Assembly (NCBI RefSeq): GCF_004342425.1
Contig: NZ_SLWQ01000007.1
Location: 212,091 to 276,090, forward strand
Direction of reading: 5' to 3'
DNA: 64,000 nt
Source of the DNA: Dokdonella fugitiva
GTDB lineage: Bacteria; Pseudomonadota; Gammaproteobacteria; Xanthomonadales; Rhodanobacteraceae
Position numbers and translations under genes: made by a program. This document shows, piece after piece, positions 49,064 to 56,617 of the stretch. A model generated the notes under the pieces. That model ran no database searches, was not told where the DNA came from, and was given only the letters and a program-made list of their open reading frames with translations. Every line of letters starts with the position of its first letter. The stretch's first letter is position 1.

Positions 49064-49620
49064 GGCTGCGGCCGGTAACGGCCGGCGAGGTATTCGCGCG
49101 CCATGAACAGCGCCGCGATCGAGCGACCGTCGGTGACTTCCGGGCTGCCGAGCAGGCGATGCAGTTCGGACAGTTTCCACGGCACGACTTCGAGCGGCTC
49201 GGGCTCGTCGCCGGGCAACCGCTCCTCGTGCAGGTCGCGCGCCAGGACGACGTGCGTCATCGCCGTCATGTAGCCGGGCGAGACCGACAGCGTGCCGAGG
49301 ATGTGCAGCTCGCGCGCACCGTAGCCGATCTCCTCCTTGAGCTCGCGATTGGCGCCCTGCTCCGCCGTCTCGTCGCGATCGAGCCGCCCCTTGGCGAGGC
49401 CGAGCTCGTAGTGGTCGACGCCGACCGCGTACTCGCGCACGAGCAGCACGGTGTCGTCGTCGAGCATCGGCACGATAATGACAGCCCCGAGCCCCGAACT
49501 CTGCAGGCGCTCGAACGTGCGCCGCTCGCCATTGGAGAACTCGAGGTCGACCTGCTCCGCACGCAGGAACCGGCTGCGGTCGACGACACGCGTGGCGAGA
49601 ATCTTCGGGGGCGTTCGCAT
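49060..49620 (-). CDS. nudE: ADP compounds hydrolase NudE
   Basis: A 186-residue Nudix hydrolase. The Nudix box is GRLDRDETAEQGANRELKEEIGYGA, matching G-x5-E-x7-R-E-U-x-E-E-x-G-U. The body VVIIVPMLDDDTVLLVREYAVG-like and the GLAKGRLD loop fit NudE, which hydrolyses ADP-ribose, NADH and Ap3A. ATG at 49618-49620; the open frame upstream runs into a repeat. Confidence 0.9.
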   Translation of the reverse strand: MRTPPKILATRVVDRSRFLRAEQVDLEFSNGERRTFERLQSSGLGAVIIVPMLDDDTVLLVREYAVGVDHYELGLAKGRLDRDETAEQGANRELKEEIGYGARELHILGTLSVSPGYMTAMTHVVLARDLHEERLPGDEPEPLEVVPWKLSELHRLLGSPEVTDGRSIAALFMAREYLAGRYRPQP

Positions 49621-49673
49621 CCGCCGATTGTATCGCGCCGCCGCTTCGGCCGCCTTCTGTCGGCCCAAATAGG

Positions 49674-49812
49674 CCGAAGCCTGAAACACGAAGGACACGC
49701 AGGCCACGAAGGAAATCAGGGAAAAGCCTGAAACAGGGAGCAGACGGAGAACGCAGGGCAAGAAGCCCTTTCCTGGTTGGAAGCGCTCCCTCCGCGTGTG
49801 CCATGTTTCAAT
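49674..49812. repeat. CACGAAGG...CGTGTTTCA dispersed repeat, longest copy
   Basis: Within the 250-base gap between nudE and hisN: CCTGAAACACGAAGGACAC at the left, a second CCTGAAACAGGGAGC, and CCATGTTTCAATCTTCC at the right. It shares its words with the copies at 33770, 35968 and 36419. Confidence 0.6.
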
Positions 49813-49870
49813 CTTCCGACGGCTTGCTCTTCTTCGTGTCCGAAGCTTCCGACCTGCGGCTTCCCTGCGG

Positions 49871-50677
49871 CTAGGCGTTGAAGGCGGCGAGCGCCCGGGC
49901 GTGCAGCGCGGGCGTGGCCGCCAGTGCGCTACGGGTGTGGAGGCCGATCGGGTGGCCGTCGAGGTCGGTGAAGATGCCCCCCGCTTCGCGCACGATCACG
50001 ACGAGCGGGGCGATGTCGAGGATGTTGAGGTCGGACTCGATCACGAGGTCGATCGCACCGCGGGCGAGCAGGTGGTAGTGCAGGAAATCGCCGTAACCGC
50101 GGATGCGGCCGACGCGGCGGACGAGGTCGGCGTACGCGGCCCAGCGCGCGGGCGACGCCGCGAGCGACTTGAGGTTGCCGGTCGAGATCGCCGCCTTCGC
50201 GTCGAATGCCTGCGTATCGGCGACGCGGAGGCGCCGCTCGCCGCGCGCGTCGCGCAGGAACGCACCGCCGCCACGCGCGGCCCAGGCGCGTTCACCGTAT
50301 TCGGGAGCGGCCGACACGCCGAGCACGAGCTCGCCGGCATGCATGAGCGCGATCTGCGTCGAGAACATCGGGTAGCCGCGCACGAACGCCTTGGTGCCGT
50401 CAATCGGATCGATGAGCCAGACCAGCTCGCCGTCGCCTTCGAGCCCCTCTTCCTCGCCGTGGAATGCGTGCGTCGGGAACGCGTCGCGCAGCACGCGCTT
50501 GATCGCCGCCTCGGCCTCGCGGTCGGCTTCGGTCACCGGCGTCGCGTCGCTCTTGGTCTCGACGGAAAAATCGCGTGCGCGCCAGCGCGGCGCGATCACG
50601 GCCGCGGCCGCATCCGCGGCGCGGTGCGCGGCGGCGAGCGCGCGCGCGATGAAGGCCTCGTCGAGCGGCGCGCTCAC
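49871..50677 (-). CDS. hisN: Histidinol-phosphatase / inositol monophosphatase family
   Basis: A 268-residue IMPase-fold enzyme. Metal motifs are HGEEEGLEG, LVWLIDPIDGTKAFVRGYPMF and the C-terminal SDLNILDIAPLVVIVREAGG. The K-A-F-V-R-G-Y stretch is typical of the HisN histidinol-phosphatase subgroup, which acts in histidine biosynthesis where the HisB phosphatase is missing, though I cannot check for HisB. It is the last gene of the T2SS operon and overlaps gspN by four bases. Confidence 0.8.
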   Translation of the reverse strand: MSAPLDEAFIARALAAAHRAADAAAAVIAPRWRARDFSVETKSDATPVTEADREAEAAIKRVLRDAFPTHAFHGEEEGLEGDGELVWLIDPIDGTKAFVRGYPMFSTQIALMHAGELVLGVSAAPEYGERAWAARGGGAFLRDARGERRLRVADTQAFDAKAAISTGNLKSLAASPARWAAYADLVRRVGRIRGYGDFLHYHLLARGAIDLVIESDLNILDIAPLVVIVREAGGIFTDLDGHPIGLHTRSALAATPALHARALAAFNA

Positions 50678-51438
50678 GGCAGCCGCAGCATGCCGCCGTG
50701 CACGACGACATGCGAGCTGCCGTCGGGTTGCGGCTCGCCGATGTGGCGCAGCGTCTCCAGTGCCTGTGCGTCGCCGTTGCGCGCACGCAGCGTCGCTTCA
50801 CCGTCGAGCATCGGCGGGCGCAGCACGAAGCGGCCCTCGACGGCGATGTTGCCGCGGCCGTCGTCGTGCACGGTGCCGCTCACGCTGCCGTCCGGCTGCG
50901 AGGCGAAATCGACCAGCACGTCGGTGAAATGCGCCTCGACCTCGCCGACCGCGCCGACCTCGCTCCAGCGCGCGCTGCCGGACGCGCCGGACAGGCTCGC
51001 GTTCCACCAGGTCGCCCCGTCGAGCACGCCGCTGACCGTGCCGAGCAGGCGCAGCTTGCCGTCGAACAGCGGTTCGAAGCGCGACGCCGGCACGCTGAAG
51101 CGCAGGCCTTCGGCCTCGATCGCGCCATTGCTGCGTCGCGTGAGCACGCCGCCGATGTCGATGTCGCCGCCCTTGATGCGGATGTCCGTGACGAGATCGC
51201 CGCGCAGCAGCGGCTGCTTGCGCGCGGTCCAGTCGAGTTCACCCAGGTCATTGCCGAACAGGCTCACGCCGTCGGCGTGGCCGTCCCAGACCGTGCCGCT
51301 GACGCCGGCCAGGCTGAGCGGCCCGAAATAGCGGGCACCGTAGCGGTAGCCGACGTCCGCCGGCAGGCGCCACAGGCAGATGGCGCCGATGACGAGGGCG
51401 ACGACGACGAGGATGACGAGGGTTTTCAGCAGGCGCAT
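50674..51438 (-). CDS. gspN: Type II secretion system protein N
   Basis: A 254-residue bitopic inner-membrane protein. A membrane helix (LLKTLVILVVVALVIGAICLW) is followed by a beta-rich periplasmic part with FGPLSLAGVSGTVWDGHADGVSLFG, the GspN hallmark G-T-V-W-x-G. The exact role in T2SS is unknown. The gene follows gspM by 121 bases. Confidence 0.87.
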   Translation of the reverse strand: MRLLKTLVILVVVALVIGAICLWRLPADVGYRYGARYFGPLSLAGVSGTVWDGHADGVSLFGNDLGELDWTARKQPLLRGDLVTDIRIKGGDIDIGGVLTRRSNGAIEAEGLRFSVPASRFEPLFDGKLRLLGTVSGVLDGATWWNASLSGASGSARWSEVGAVGEVEAHFTDVLVDFASQPDGSVSGTVHDDGRGNIAVEGRFVLRPPMLDGEATLRARNGDAQALETLRHIGEPQPDGSSHVVVHGGMLRLP

Positions 51439-51559
51439 GGCAGGTCGGGATCGCGGAGGTCGTGGACGGGCCGGCGGCGTCGCGGCTCGCAGCGTGCCGG
51501 CGCGCTTCTTAGCATGGCGTGAAGAAGATGTTCAAACGATGCCGGGGGCCGCGCACGCC

Positions 51560-52051
51560 TCACGGTGCGTCCTGCAGGGTGACGCGCGCGTTGACGAAAC
51601 CGACGCCATCGGCGCGGTCGACCGACAGCTCGACCGCTTCCACGCCGTAGCTGGTCGCAAGCGCTTCGATCCAGGCGACGAGCACGTCGAAGCGCGCCGA
51701 TTCGAACGCGAGCTTGACCGTTCTCGCGCCGGCCGGTTCGACCCGCCGCAGCGCATCGCCGAGGCCACCGCTGCGCGCCGTCGCATCGGCGAGCGCGAGC
51801 AGCGACTTGCCCGCGCGCTGGGCGCCGGCTTGCACGCCGGTCGCGCGCCGGCGCGCGATCTCCTGCGCGCCGGCCTGGACGAACGCGAGCTCCTCGCGCT
51901 GCCGATCCAGCTCGCGTTCGAGCTCGGCGCGCCGCTGCGCGAGCGGATGCCACAGCAGCGCCCAGCCGAGCAACAACGCGGCGACGATGCCGCCGACGAC
52001 GAGCACGCGTCGCTCCTGCGCGGCGAGCCCATGCCACCATGCGCCGATCAT
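51560..52051 (-). CDS. gspM: Type II secretion system protein M
   Basis: A 163-residue inner-membrane platform protein. It starts with a short cytoplasmic WWHGLAAQERRVLV, one helix (VGGIVAALLLGWALLWHPL), a coiled coil rich in Glu/Arg (RRAELERELDRQREEL) and a ferredoxin-like periplasmic fold ending VGFVNARVTLQDA. It partners GspL. The ATG overlaps the gspL stop. Confidence 0.88.
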   Translation of the reverse strand: MIGAWWHGLAAQERRVLVVGGIVAALLLGWALLWHPLAQRRAELERELDRQREELAFVQAGAQEIARRRATGVQAGAQRAGKSLLALADATARSGGLGDALRRVEPAGARTVKLAFESARFDVLVAWIEALATSYGVEAVELSVDRADGVGFVNARVTLQDAP

Positions 52052-53250
52052 GGCGCACCTCCGCGGCCCGCGGCGCCTTCGATGCGCACGCGACCATCGA
52101 CACCGTCCTGCGCGGCATTGGCGGCGGTCAGCTCGGCCGCGAGGCCCAGTGTCGCGACCTGCTCGCGCACCGAGTCGAGCGAGCCGGTGTCGGCCGCGTG
52201 CAGCGCGATCTCGAGCACGCCGTTGCGATATTCGAGCCCGCGCAGCTGGGTGCGCGTGCTGCCGTTGCCGAGCACGGGGCCGAGCTGGTCGAGCAGGCGC
52301 AGCAGCCCGTTCGCCTGCACGCTGCCGTGCTCGTGTTCGAGCCGGCCACGCATGAGCTGCCCGGGACTCAGGCGTGCGAGCTGGTTCGCATCGAGGTCCG
52401 GGAACGCTTCGTGCAGCGCATCGCGGGACTGCGCCTCGAGGCGCGCGGATTCGCGCGACAGGCGCCAGACGTCGGCGCCGAGCCCGGCCAGTGCGAGCAC
52501 CACCACCGCCGCGGCGAGTGCCGCCGCGATGCGCCACCAGCGCTGGCCGCGCGCGCCACGGTGGTTCGGCGCGAACTCGCCGTCGAGCAGGTTCAACGGC
52601 AGTTGCGCCAGCCCGCCGGCAAGGAACGCGAGCGGATCGTGCTGGCGCGCGTGATACGCCTGCACGTGCTGCGGCAACGCGAGCGGCGCGCCGGCGCGGA
52701 AATCGAACACTTCGAGCGCGTGCCTCGGCCCGGCGAGCGCGAGCCAGCCCGGCAGCTCGGCGAGGCTGCAGGCGAATGCGGACCACGGCGCGAGGCGCGT
52801 GACCGCGCGCGCTTCCTCGAGCATCACGCACGCCTGCGGGCCGGCCGCGCGCACCGCGAGCGATTCGGGGACGAGCGCATCGGCGCGCACGCCGGCCGCG
52901 TCGAGCCGTTCGAGCCAGCCGCGCAACACCGCCCTGGCGACGACCGCGACGCCGAGCTTGCCCTCGACCGGGCGGGCGGCGGCGAAATGCAGTTCCTCGA
53001 CCGGCGCCAGCAACTGTTCCTCGACCGCGAACGGCAGCGCCTGCATGAGCTGCGCGCGGTTGCGCGCGCTGAGCGTCACCTCGGTGAGCAGCACCTCCTC
53101 GGCCGGCACGAGCACGACGATCTCGTCGGCGCGCGCGAGCACGTCGGCCGGCGGCGCGCCGGCCACCGACGCGGTCGCGCGCGCGCCTGACTGGCGCAAC
53201 CAGGTCAGGCCGCCGTCGGGGGCGAGGCGCAGCAGCAGGCGGTCGGACAT
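52048..53250 (-). CDS. gspL: Type II secretion system protein L
   Basis: A 400-residue bitopic platform protein. The cytoplasmic actin-like domain (LLLRLAPDGGLTWLR, VVLVPAEEVLLTEVTLSARNRAQLMQALPFAVEEQL) binds the GspE ATPase. A transmembrane helix lies near residue 240 (IAAALAAAVVVLALAGLGADVW), followed by a periplasmic ferredoxin-like domain that pairs with GspM. Length is as expected for the family. Confidence 0.9.
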   Translation of the reverse strand: MSDRLLLRLAPDGGLTWLRQSGARATASVAGAPPADVLARADEIVVLVPAEEVLLTEVTLSARNRAQLMQALPFAVEEQLLAPVEELHFAAARPVEGKLGVAVVARAVLRGWLERLDAAGVRADALVPESLAVRAAGPQACVMLEEARAVTRLAPWSAFACSLAELPGWLALAGPRHALEVFDFRAGAPLALPQHVQAYHARQHDPLAFLAGGLAQLPLNLLDGEFAPNHRGARGQRWWRIAAALAAAVVVLALAGLGADVWRLSRESARLEAQSRDALHEAFPDLDANQLARLSPGQLMRGRLEHEHGSVQANGLLRLLDQLGPVLGNGSTRTQLRGLEYRNGVLEIALHAADTGSLDSVREQVATLGLAAELTAANAAQDGVDGRVRIEGAAGRGGAP

Positions 53251-53310
53251 GGAGGGAGGCGTGGCGGCAAACGCGGCGATTGTAGTCGAAGCGCGACCGC
53301 CGCCGCGCGC

Positions 53311-54303
53311 TCAGCGCGGCGGCGTTCCCGCGTCGCCACCGATGTCCGCTTCGGCGCGCACCGGAGCGGCGGCGACGAGCGCGTCGTCGGCGCCGCGGCT
53401 GCGCGCGAGCACGCGCACCCCGCGGCCCTGGCCGCGCTCGATCACGCTGAAGAACGTGTACGGCACGCCGTCGAGCACGATGTCGCCGCGGGCGAGGAAA
53501 TAGCGGCTGTGCACGTCGATCGGCGGCGCCGGGCTGCGCAGGCTCACGCCGAGCGGCGCGAGTTGGCCGGTGAACTGCGAGACGGTCTGGTTCAGTGCCC
53601 TGCCGTCCTGCCATAACGACTGCGCGACCGCGGGTGTCGCGTCCTGCAGCAGCGCCTGCAGCACGGGCGCGCTTGCGGTGTTCACGTTGATCGCGGTGCC
53701 GGGCGGCAGCGCGCACACGTGCGGCGCGAGCTTGGCGTACGCGCCCGCATCGACGCCACGCACGAGGCGCAGTTCCGACACGTGCGCGAACACGCCGCCA
53801 TGGGCGCGGTACGGCACCGATTGCGCGAGGTAGCGCGCGGACTCGGCGACCTCTGCCTGCTCGGGATCGAGCCAGCCCTGGACTGCCGCGGCGATCCCCG
53901 GATCGAGCGCGAGCGCGGCGAGCAGGCCGCCGAACGTCGGCGCCCACAGCGCGGGGTTTCCGCCGAGCGCGGGCGGCGCGAGGTTGTTGAGGTTGAAGCA
54001 GCCGTCGATGTCACGCATCGTTGCGCGGATCACGCCGCCGGGCACGTCCTGCGGCGGCAATGGCATCGCCCACGGGCTCACATTCGAGTCCACCTCGTTG
54101 CTCGCCGCGATGAGCACCTGCGCCGCGTAGGTTTCGAGGCCGAGCGAATACGCCTCCGCCTGCTGCTCGCGCAGGCTGTTGCGCGTGCGCGCGAACGCGA
54201 GCTCGCCGCGGTCGAGCAACGCGGCGACCAGGATCACCGCGATCGCGACGACGAGCAGCGCGACGAGCAGCGCGACGCCGCGTTGGCGCGAGCGGGCGAT
54301 CAC
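53311..54303 (-). CDS. gspK: Type II secretion minor pseudopilin K
   Basis: A 330-residue minor pseudopilin. The short leader RSRQRG precedes VALLVALLVVAIAVILVAALLD, and position +5 lacks Glu, a known feature of GspK. The large periplasmic domain contains FNLNNLAP and a Cys pair and ends with KVIxxxG-type strands (IVLDGVPYTFFSVIERGQG). GspK caps the pseudopilus tip with I and J. The GTG start overlaps the gspJ stop. Confidence 0.9.
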   Translation of the reverse strand: MIARSRQRGVALLVALLVVAIAVILVAALLDRGELAFARTRNSLREQQAEAYSLGLETYAAQVLIAASNEVDSNVSPWAMPLPPQDVPGGVIRATMRDIDGCFNLNNLAPPALGGNPALWAPTFGGLLAALALDPGIAAAVQGWLDPEQAEVAESARYLAQSVPYRAHGGVFAHVSELRLVRGVDAGAYAKLAPHVCALPPGTAINVNTASAPVLQALLQDATPAVAQSLWQDGRALNQTVSQFTGQLAPLGVSLRSPAPPIDVHSRYFLARGDIVLDGVPYTFFSVIERGQGRGVRVLARSRGADDALVAAAPVRAEADIGGDAGTPPR

Positions 54304-55133
54304 GCGCCCCCCCTGCTCGCCGCTTGCTCGCGCCCGCCGCGGCCAGGCGGGGGCGCATCGCCATCGCCGGGCGCCGCGACGGCCCTGGCCGGCCATGGCG
54401 AGGGCAATTCTACGATACGGCGGATCTCGCCGAGCCCTTCGGGTGCGAAGCGGAACTCGACCGCGCGCGGCAGCTGGCCCTGCGCTTGCGCATCCGCCTG
54501 GCAGGCAAGTGGTTCGCGTGGCGGCCAGGCATCCCGCCACGCGCCGTCGCAGCCGTAGTAGCGAAAGCGCAGCTCGCCCGCGCGCGCGAGCAGGTCGCGC
54601 TGCAGCGGCAGCGAATTCGGCGCGCGGTCGAGCACGAGGTAGCGGCCGCGGCGCACGGTACCGCGTTCGTCCGTGTAGACGACACGCTCGACGTTGCTGC
54701 GCGATTCGGCGAGCGGGTTCGCGTAACCGAGGCGCGACAGCTCGATCGCGCCCGCGCTGCCGACCAGCGCCGGCTGCATGGCGCCTTCGTTGCCGATCAC
54801 CGGGCGCGCGACGGCCTGGCGCAGGTCGCGCTCGAGCGAAGCCACCGTGCGCGCGATCGCCGCGAAGCGGTCCTGCTGTACCGCGAGCACACCACGCGTG
54901 CGCGCGATCGCGCCGAGTCCGCCGTACGCGGCCGCCGCGAGCGCGGCGAACACGGCGAGCGCGACGAGGAGTTCGATCAGGCTGAAGCCCGGTGTGCGGG
55001 AGTGGGGAATGGGGAATGGGGAATGGTCGAAGCAGCGCTGCGCCCGGACACGGGCGTCGCGGGGTACGGGCCGGTCCGTCGCCGCGACGGTCATCGGAGC
55101 GGGTTGAACCATTCCCCTTTCCCCCGCCTTCAT
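54300..55133 (-). CDS. gspJ: Type II secretion minor pseudopilin J with repeat-derived leader
   Basis: The prepilin motif PGFSLIELLVALAVFAALAAAAYGG and the following minor-pseudopilin domain (RDLRQAVARPV, ELSRLGYANP, YLVLDRAPNSLPLQRDLL) identify GspJ. The ATG overlapping the gspI stop (55133) gives a 277-residue protein with a 49-residue leader, far longer than the usual 6 to 10. The leader (ending SPFPIPHSRTPG) is encoded by a GGGAATGG-type repeat. In-frame ATGs at 55112 and 55094 would shorten it to about 42 or 36. The C-terminus carries an extra Pro/Gly-rich tail. Confidence 0.85.
   Translation of the reverse strand: MKAGERGMVQPAPMTVAATDRPVPRDARVRAQRCFDHSPFPIPHSRTPGFSLIELLVALAVFAALAAAAYGGLGAIARTRGVLAVQQDRFAAIARTVASLERDLRQAVARPVIGNEGAMQPALVGSAGAIELSRLGYANPLAESRSNVERVVYTDERGTVRRGRYLVLDRAPNSLPLQRDLLARAGELRFRYYGCDGAWRDAWPPREPLACQADAQAQGQLPRAVEFRFAPEGLGEIRRIVELPSPWPARAVAAPGDGDAPPPGRGGREQAASRGGA
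54998..55125. repeat. GGGAATGG-flanked repeat element, copy 1, inside gspJ
   Basis: Three to four tandem GGGGAATG units at the left face ACCATTCCCCTTTCCCC at the right, enclosing about 85 bases. The inner part shares GGGCGTCG, a run near ACGGGCCGGTCC and TTGAACCATTCCC with copy 2 at 55989. The terminal inverted repeats suggest a MITE-like or REP-like element. It covers the leader-coding part of gspJ. Confidence 0.65.
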
Positions 55134-55501
55134 GGCCCCAACGCCGTGCCGGCGAAGCCGCTCAGGCTCGCCGACGGTTCGGACGCGGCACCCGCGAAGA
55201 CCTGCACGTCGATGCGGCGGATCTCGGCATCGGCGGTCGCCTGCACGTCGCGCACCCAGCGCCAGTCGCGCCCGGCGAACGTCACATGGCCGTCGCTGCG
55301 GCCGGTCGCCGGGAATGCGCTCGCGAGGCGCGTCTCGGTGAGCACGTTGGCGGCGACCCAGCCCGCCAGCGTGCGCTCGCGCTGGCCATCGAACGACTGC
55401 ACCTGCACGCTCGCCGCGCGTGTGAGCGCGAGCAATGCGATCGCGACGACCGCGAGCGCGACGAGCACTTCGACGAGGGTGAAGCCGCGCGCGCGCCTCA
55501 T
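55130..55501 (-). CDS. gspI: Type II secretion minor pseudopilin I
   Basis: A 123-residue minor pseudopilin with a normal short leader: MRRARG then FTLVEVLVALAVVAIALLAL, with Glu at +5. The C-terminal part has ETRLASAFPATGRSDGHVTFAGRDWRW, the GspI W-R-W pattern. It overlaps gspH and gspJ by four bases. Its leader is the only one of the three at H-I-J that is free of repeat sequence. Confidence 0.9.
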   Translation of the reverse strand: MRRARGFTLVEVLVALAVVAIALLALTRAASVQVQSFDGQRERTLAGWVAANVLTETRLASAFPATGRSDGHVTFAGRDWRWVRDVQATADAEIRRIDVQVFAGAASEPSASLSGFAGTALGP

Positions 55502-56001
55502 CGCGGCGCCTCGATCGACCGGATGCGCACGTCGCCGTCCTCGTCGCCGTCGATGCGCCGCGATGCGGCGTCGCCGAGCGACAGCGTCAACGTGAACGGC
55601 GTGAGTTCGCCGGACGAGAAGCAGACGAGTTGCGGCACTGCGCGTTCACCGCCCGCGCCTTCGACGATGCGACCGTCGCGACGCAACTCGAAGGCGAGGC
55701 CGGCTGGCCAGGCACGCGCGCGCAATTCGTCGTCGCGCGCGAACGGGCGCCATTGCGATCCGTCCAGGCGCAGGAACGCATAACCATCTCCACCGAGCAC
55801 CACGCCGATCTCGCGCCCGCCGAGCTGCGCCTCCTCGCAGGCATGGCCGAGCAATGCCTGGAACCGCTCCGACTCCCCGGCGAGCTTGCGCTCGCTGCCG
55901 CCACCGACCGCGAGCACGAGCGCCGTCGCGAGCACCGCGACGATGACGACGACGACGAGGACTTCGATGAGGGTGAAGCCCAAGGCTCGGGAATGGGGCA
56001 T
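55498..56001 (-). CDS. gspH: Type II secretion minor pseudopilin H
   Basis: A 167-residue minor pseudopilin. The start at 56001 gives the leader MPHSRALG before FTLIEVLVVVVIVAVLATALVLAV, and a C-terminal domain with LVCFSSGELTPFTLTL typical of GspH. The frame stays open to an ATG at 56106, which would give a 43-residue leader very similar to the one of GspJ (both have DRPVP, then PFP and PHSR). The whole leader region is repeat-encoded. No ribosome-binding site is evident for either start. Confidence 0.82.
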   Translation of the reverse strand: MPHSRALGFTLIEVLVVVVIVAVLATALVLAVGGGSERKLAGESERFQALLGHACEEAQLGGREIGVVLGGDGYAFLRLDGSQWRPFARDDELRARAWPAGLAFELRRDGRIVEGAGGERAVPQLVCFSSGELTPFTLTLSLGDAASRRIDGDEDGDVRIRSIEAPR

Positions 56002-56145
56002 GGGGAATGGCAAGTGGTCGGGGCCACAGCCCACATGGTGGCGGGCGTCGAAGGGCACGGGACGATCGGCCACCGCGCTCGGCTTGGACCATTCCCTATT
56101 CCCCATTCCCCATTCCCTGCCTTCCTATTCCCAATTCCCCACATC
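55989..56145. repeat. GGGAATGG-flanked repeat element, copy 2, between gspG and gspH
   Basis: GGAATGGGGCATGGGGAATG at the left faces ACCATTCCCTATTCCCC, two more CATTCCC units and CCTATTCCCAATTCCCC at the right. The centre shares blocks with copy 1. It spans the leader of gspH and the last codons of gspG (GNWE and stop). Confidence 0.65.
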
Positions 56146-56574
56146 CGCCGCCTCCCCGTCGCCACCCGGCTTGCCGTCGGCGCCGAGGCTGTAGACGTCG
56201 ATGCTGCCGTGCTGGCCGGGCTGCGCGTACTGGTAGGGGTGGCCCCAAGGGTCCTTCGGCGCATGCTCGAGATACGGACCTTTCCAGTTCGGCGCATCGG
56301 GCTGGCCCGAGGGTTTCGTTACGAGCGCGTCGAGGCCCTGCTCCGTACTCGGATAGGCGTAGTTGTCGAGCTTGTACATGCTGAGCGCGGTGACGATGCC
56401 CTGGATGTCCTGGCGCGCACGCGTGACGCGCGCTTCGCCCGGGCGCTCCATCACGCGCGGCACGACGATCGCGGCGAGGATGCCGAGGATCACGACCACG
56501 ACGAGGATCTCGATGAGGGTGAAGCCGCGCGCTGCACGGGGGCTGGCGGCTGGGGGCTGGGGGCTGTGTGGCAT
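56125..56574 (-). CDS. gspG: Type II secretion major pseudopilin G
   Basis: A 149-residue major pseudopilin. The leader MPHSPQPPAASPRAARG precedes FTLIEILVVVVILGILAAIV (Glu at +5), then PRVMERPGEARVTRARQDIQ, the calcium-loop and C-terminal SLGADGKPGGDGEAADVGNW, all standard. The start at 56574 is the best of three in-frame ATGs. The leader is longer than usual and is encoded by a GGGGCTGG tract. It is the first gene of the operon. gspE, gspF, gspC and gspD are not in the window, so this operon is only part of the system. Confidence 0.9.
   Translation of the reverse strand: MPHSPQPPAASPRAARGFTLIEILVVVVILGILAAIVVPRVMERPGEARVTRARQDIQGIVTALSMYKLDNYAYPSTEQGLDALVTKPSGQPDAPNWKGPYLEHAPKDPWGHPYQYAQPGQHGSIDVYSLGADGKPGGDGEAADVGNWE
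56535..56570. repeat. GGGGCTGG tandem tract within the gspG leader
   Basis: Four near-repeats of the word GGGGCTGG / GGCGGCTG between the gspG start and the prepilin cleavage site. A similar tract lies at 48180. Confidence 0.55.
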
Positions 56575-56617
56575 GGCGAGCTTGTGGGCGAAGGGGTCCG
56601 CCCGGATCATAGCAGTC

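Noticed and set aside
49871..50677. Second cysQ or suhB
   Set aside because: The K-A-F-V-R-G-Y motif and operon with T2SS genes fit the HisN subgroup better, although substrate overlap in this family is real.
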